Below, one piece after another: positions 5,433-7,805 of a stretch of DNA of 7,805 nt. Each line of letters starts with the position of its first letter. Position 1 is the stretch's first letter. Origin of the DNA: Bacillota bacterium (GTDB taxonomy: Bacteria; Bacillota; Clostridia; Oscillospirales; Acutalibacteraceae); assembly GCA_009786275.1 (NCBI GenBank), contig WQTL01000421.1, forward strand, positions 1 to 7,805, given 5' to 3'. A program made the translations under genes and the position numbers. Below the pieces are notes generated by a model, which was not told the DNA's origin, did no database searches, and was given only the letters and a program-made list of their open reading frames with translations.

Positions 5433-5933
5433 GTGATGCGCATGATAAGAAATATCGCTTGGCTGAATCGTTTTGCAATACTCTACCAGCGTCTTTATGT
5501 GCTCAAACGTGTCCCTGTCCGGAAGAGTAAAGTTGATCGTATGCTGGCTGCACACATTTTTTAACGCCTTCCCAAAGATCGGTACATCCTGCGGGCCGGT
5601 ACAGCCTTCATGGCAGCGATGGCAGCGCTGCACATTTTTGTGAACAGCGGCAAAGAAGCCGCCGTCATAGCCATCGGCGGCGGCGTCGAATGAATACGAC
5701 AGAAAGAACGAGATAAAAACAAGCTCCCGCTCCGGGTTCAGCCACAGCTTGCAGATGTTGTGGCCCTTGAACGGCACTTTCCAGCAATACTGTTCACCGT
5801 CTTTGCACGGCGTACATTCATGGCTCGTCAGCCACGCAACAAAATCCAGTGCATCCGATTTCTGCCCGGCGCTTAAGTTTTCCATGTCATTGATGTGATC
5901 TTCTATAGTGGGGACTTTCTTTTTTCTGCACAT
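5430..5933 (-). CDS. Cysteine-rich hypothetical protein in insert
   Basis: I cannot name this 167-residue protein. It has ten cysteines, several in metal-site spacing: C40-x2-C43, C50, C61 and CHRCHEGC (C104-x2-C107-x3-C111), then C128 and C153. This suggests zinc or iron-sulfur binding, or a disulfide-rich fold. The middle (CWKVPFKGHNICKLWLNPERELVFISFFLSYSF) looks like beta strands of a compact domain, and the C-terminal DRDTFEHIKTLVEYCK is a helix. No signal peptide or membrane segment is clear. The frame is open to 5990, but I chose ATG 5933 (MCRKKK) because AGAGG (complement of 5942-5946) lies eight bases upstream and the promoter -10 overlaps the earlier codons. The gene has its own promoter, is about 49% GC against 61% in ogt, and is inserted backwards between two copies of the ogt start. 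Confidence 0.75.
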   Translation of the reverse strand: MCRKKKVPTIEDHINDMENLSAGQKSDALDFVAWLTSHECTPCKDGEQYCWKVPFKGHNICKLWLNPERELVFISFFLSYSFDAAADGYDGGFFAAVHKNVQRCHRCHEGCTGPQDVPIFGKALKNVCSQHTINFTLPDRDTFEHIKTLVEYCKTIQPSDISYHAHH

Positions 5934-5961
5934 CGCCATATCCTCTTTCATCATTTTGACC

Positions 5962-5990
5962 ATTATACCACGTTTCACAAAAGAGATCAA
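5962..5990 (-). promoter_or_regulatory. Sigma-A type promoter of the cysteine-rich gene
   Basis: On the minus strand TTGATC (complement of 5985-5990), a 17-base spacer and a perfect TATAAT (complement of 5962-5967). Transcription would start near 5955, leaving a leader of about 20 bases with the ribosome site GAAAGAGGA before ATG 5933. The promoter lies wholly inside the inserted segment. Confidence 0.72.
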
Positions 5991-5999
5991 TCAATTTTT

Positions 6000-6021
6000 C
6001 AGGGAGGCCAGCCATGTACTA
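6000..6021 (+). repeat. Functional ogt start region (22-bp direct repeat, right)
   Basis: This is the intact copy of the repeat at 5411-5432: AGGGAGG ribosome site (6001-6007) and ATG 6014. Sequence similarity between the copies stops abruptly on both sides, which marks the insert as 5433-5999 (567 bp). Confidence 0.8.
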
Positions 6022-6535
6022 CTCCACAACCCACCCATCCCCCATAGGCCTTATCACCCTCGCCTGCGATGGCACAAACCTCGTCGGCCTGTGGCTGGAG
6101 GGCCAGAAATATCACGGTGACACCATCCCCGAAACGATGACAGAGAAAGCCGACCTGCCCATCTTCGATGCCGCGAAGCGTTGGCTGGAGCGCTATTTCG
6201 CCGAAAAAAAACCCGCCATTTCGGAACTGCCTCTTGCGCCGATTGGGAACGCGTTTCGCCAGAGCGTGTGGGGCATTCTGCGTGAAATTCCTTACGACCA
6301 GACGATAACCTACGGCGCAATCGCGAAGCGGCTGGGCTGCAAGTCCAGCCAGGCGGTGGGCGGCGCGGTGGGGCACAACCCGATTTCGATCATCATCCCC
6401 TGCCACCGCGTGGTGGGGGCGAATGGCAGCCTGACGGGCTACGCGGGCGGCGTTCAGACGAAAATTAAGCTGCTGGAGCTGGAGGGCGTCGATATGGCAG
6501 GGATGGTTGTACCGAAGAAGGGAACGGCGCTGTAG
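6014..6535 (+). CDS. ogt: Methylated-DNA--protein-cysteine methyltransferase
   Basis: This 173-residue suicide repair enzyme takes the alkyl group from O6-alkylguanine (and O4-alkylthymine) in DNA onto its own cysteine. The acceptor is C130 in IIPCHRVVG. The DNA-binding part FRQSVWGILREIPYDQTITYGAIAKRLG (81-108) carries the helix-turn-helix and nucleotide-flipping Tyr region, and GSLTGYAGGVQTKIKLLELEGV closes the pocket. The N-terminal ribonuclease-like domain (1-75) is complete, and the end VPKKGTAL is typical of clostridial members. There is no AraC-type Ada domain, so it is an Ogt-type rather than an Ada-type protein. The start is fixed by AGGGAGG seven bases before ATG 6014. No convincing promoter of its own is visible: the insert placed a reversed gene directly upstream, so expression may depend on weak or read-through transcription. 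Its stop abuts, with zero spacing, the stop of a degraded gene on the other strand. Confidence 0.96.
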   Translation: MYYSTTHPSPIGLITLACDGTNLVGLWLEGQKYHGDTIPETMTEKADLPIFDAAKRWLERYFAEKKPAISELPLAPIGNAFRQSVWGILREIPYDQTITYGAIAKRLGCKSSQAVGGAVGHNPISIIIPCHRVVGANGSLTGYAGGVQTKIKLLELEGVDMAGMVVPKKGTAL

Positions 6536-6780
6536 TCAAATCACCCACGCCGACACATACCAGTTCTTTCGGTCGATGGGCAGCACATCGGAGCAAAGAC
6601 AAATCACCGCGCCGGCGCCGATTTTGGTTTTCAAGTGCGCCGCGCCGGAAAAAACATCCTCCTCGCTGGGTTCCTTCGTTCCGCGTCGCGTCCTTGGACC
6701 AGGCGCTTTTTTTGATCTCGATGGGATACGCCGTGCCGCCTTCCCATAGGACCAGGGCTTTCGTACAGCCTCGGCATGAA
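6536..6780 (-). pseudogene. C-terminal remnant of an ATPase with DUF4143-type domain
   Basis: Read on the minus strand, two frames together give the end of an AAA-type ATP-binding protein with a DUF4143/nuclease-like C-terminus. One frame (about 6761 to 6690) reads KALVLWEGGTAYPIEIKKSA, with the E-x-K of the nuclease-like fold at about 6711-6720. The other (about 6680 to 6536) reads AAHLKTKIGAGAVICLCSDV and LPIDRKNWYVSAWVI and ends in TGA (complement of 6536-6538). A frameshift must lie in about 6665-6695. Further upstream (to about 6843) only faint likeness is left, and the ATPase part is gone, so this is a dead fragment. Its stop touches the ogt stop (6533-6535) with no base between. The left limit is sure, the right limit approximate. 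Confidence 0.65.
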
Positions 6781-6844
6781 GACTACAATCAACAGGCACT
6801 TGAGGGGAATACCGCGCTGCTGGCAAAACTCTTTGAAACCAAAC

Positions 6845-6883
6845 GTGCAGGTAGCAGCATGAATATCATACTGCCACCTGCAC
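6845..6883 (-). terminator. Strong stem-loop downstream of the surface-protein gene
   Basis: GTGCAGGTAGCAG (6845-6857) and CTGCCACCTGCAC (6871-6883) pair over 13 positions with one mismatch (G-T or A-C depending on strand) around a 13-base loop. On the minus strand it starts 37 bases after the TAA of the surface-protein gene and is followed by GTTTGGTTTC, a weak T-rich run. It may be its terminator, but the U-tract is poor. It also marks the edge of the degraded ATPase fragment. The rest of 6781-6919 holds nothing else I recognise. Confidence 0.45.
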
Positions 6884-6919
6884 ACTATGGAATAGAATGC
6901 TTATATCACCGAATCAGTA

Positions 6920-7805
6920 TTAATACCAGATCCACCCGAACAGGACGATAATCAGAATCCATTGCCAGAACGTGGGCCTGACCTTCACATTGAATACCAC
7001 TTTGCCCGCGCTGTTTTGGGCCGTGATGGTAGCGGAACCGGTTTTGATGAAGCTCTTTTGCGAGGTGATTTTCCCTGTATTGGGATCCACTGTAACATAT
7101 TTGGGATTGCTGCTGCTCCAGGTCAGTCCATCACCGGTAACGAAATTATTTAATTGCGTTTCACCCCGGTAATGCAGCGTCACATTTTTGTCCGGCGCAA
7201 TGGTCGGCGCGACAATTGCTGCACCGTTTGCCTCAAAGATCGCCTTAACGATGACATTCGACGCTGGCATAGTGAACTTGTTGCCTGTCACCGTCACGCC
7301 GCCGCTGATGACCTGCCACTCCTTGAATTGATACCCGCTGTCCGGCGTCGCTGTCAGGGTGATTTCCGTCCCCTGCGTTGCGGAAGCCGCGCTGGCGCTG
7401 GCCGTGCCGTTGCCACCACTGGTGACGGTGATGACATAAGCGCTTGGCGGCAGGGCCTTATAGGTCGCCGTGACCGTGACCGCGCCTACTGGCATGGTGA
7501 AGGATAGGCTCGCGACGCTCGGATTGCGTAAGGTTACGCCGGTCGCTACCCACTTGTCGAATTCCTGTCCCGCAGGTGCCGCGTTTGCCGTAATCGTGAC
7601 TGTCGCGCCTGCCGCGTAGCTGCCGCCGCCCGTGCCGTTGTTGACAGTGACAGTGTAAGTCGCGGAGAAGATCGCTTCGAACACCGCCTTGATTTCGACC
7701 GTACCGGCGGGCATGGTGAACTTGCTGCCTGTCACCGTCACGCCACCGCTGATGACCTGCCACTCTTTGAACTGATACCCGCTGTCCGGCGTTGCCGTCA
7801 GGGGG
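6920..7805 (-). CDS. Repeat-rich Ig-like surface protein, C-terminal part
   Basis: The visible 294 residues continue beyond the window; the GTG at 7741 is not a start. From the window edge towards the C-terminus there are three modules of the divergent InlB B-repeat kind (ATPDSGYQFKEW and NAAPAGQEFDKW, each ending in SFTMP/KFTMP and a strand ...VTVTATY or ...KAVFEA). A bacterial Ig-like (Big_2-type) domain follows (VTLHYRGETQLNNFV, LTWSSSNPKYVTVDPNTGKI, GSATITAQNSAGKVVFNVKV). The protein ends in a very short hydrophobic, aromatic tail, FWQWILIIVLFGWIWY, with nothing after it. That tail probably crosses the membrane and serves as the anchor; there is no LPxTG sorting signal. Proteins of this build are exported and act at the cell surface in adhesion or wall structure; the role here is inferred from domain type only. 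Modules A and A' are 148 residues apart and almost identical. Confidence 0.85.
   Translation of the reverse strand, partial: PLTATPDSGYQFKEWQVISGGVTVTGSKFTMPAGTVEIKAVFEAIFSATYTVTVNNGTGGGSYAAGATVTITANAAPAGQEFDKWVATGVTLRNPSVASLSFTMPVGAVTVTATYKALPPSAYVITVTSGGNGTASASAASATQGTEITLTATPDSGYQFKEWQVISGGVTVTGNKFTMPASNVIVKAIFEANGAAIVAPTIAPDKNVTLHYRGETQLNNFVTGDGLTWSSSNPKYVTVDPNTGKITSQKSFIKTGSATITAQNSAGKVVFNVKVRPTFWQWILIIVLFGWIWY
7271..7359 (-). repeat. Intragenic direct repeat, copy A' (89 bp)
   Basis: Matches 7715-7803 at 82 of 89 bases with an offset of 444 bp (148 codons). Most differences fall at third codon positions, so the protein is conserved while the DNA drifts, which points to selection on the module. 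Confidence 0.85.
7715..7803 (-). repeat. Intragenic direct repeat, copy A (89 bp)
   Basis: The partner of the repeat at 7271-7359. It ends two bases before the window edge, where GGGGG replaces the GGGTG of the other copy. An edge inside a near-identical repeat is what an assembly break looks like. Confidence 0.85.

Noticed and set aside
5425..5433. ATG TAC TAG as a functional minimal ORF
   Set aside because: It is explained better as the left copy of the duplicated ogt start; two codons give no product, although a ribosome could still bind there.
5956..5984. Plus-strand promoter for ogt starting with TTGACC at 5956-5961
   Set aside because: At 17 bases spacing the -10 would be AAAAGA, which is not convincing.

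Overview
The window is about 57% GC by eye. It has Gram-positive style Shine-Dalgarno sites (AGGAGG, GGGAGG) and TATAAT promoters with 17-base spacers. Its protein families are typical of anaerobic Firmicutes/Clostridia: a DUF4491 membrane protein, a two-part GNAT family, an Ogt ending in VPKKGTAL, and InlB-repeat/Ig surface proteins. I infer an uncultured or gut/anaerobic clostridial chromosome in an accessory region rich in small modifying enzymes. I see no tRNA, rRNA, CRISPR array, transposase or integron attC site.

Bases 1-3481 (plus strand) form a tightly packed, probably co-transcribed block. It holds the 3' part of a RhuM-family gene, a HAD-phosphatase/nucleotidyltransferase fusion, a RimJ/RimL-type GNAT acetyltransferase and an APH-type phosphotransferase. 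Genes 1/2 and 3/4 overlap by 4 bases. A DUF4491 gene (minus) converges on the last one with a 17-base overlap.

Bases 3783-4092 are intergenic. They carry a 163-164 bp MITE-like element with terminal inverted repeats and a perfect 10-11 bp target duplication, then a good extended -10 promoter. That promoter drives a GNAT gene and a second GNAT gene broken by an amber stop and a frameshift. Next comes the ogt gene, but a minus-strand cysteine-rich unknown gene of about 49% GC sits between the broken GNAT and ogt. The ribosome site and start of ogt occur on both sides of this insert.

The right end holds a degraded ATPase/DUF4143 C-terminus (minus) directly against the ogt stop, a strong stem-loop, and the C-terminal 294 residues of a repeat-rich surface protein (minus) that runs off the window inside a repeat.

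The most striking pattern occurs twice. A lower-GC cargo ORF (474 bp at 50% GC; 567 bp at about 49% GC) sits at the extreme 5' end of a roughly 62% GC recipient gene. Each is flanked by a direct duplication of the recipient's start region (42 bp, 36 identical; 22 bp, 20 identical). In the first case the result is a fused HAD-nucleotidyltransferase protein. In the second it is a reversed gene with its own promoter, a vestigial ogt start, and an ogt cut off from its probable operon promoter. Together with the MITE, the window records three insertions with flanking duplications.
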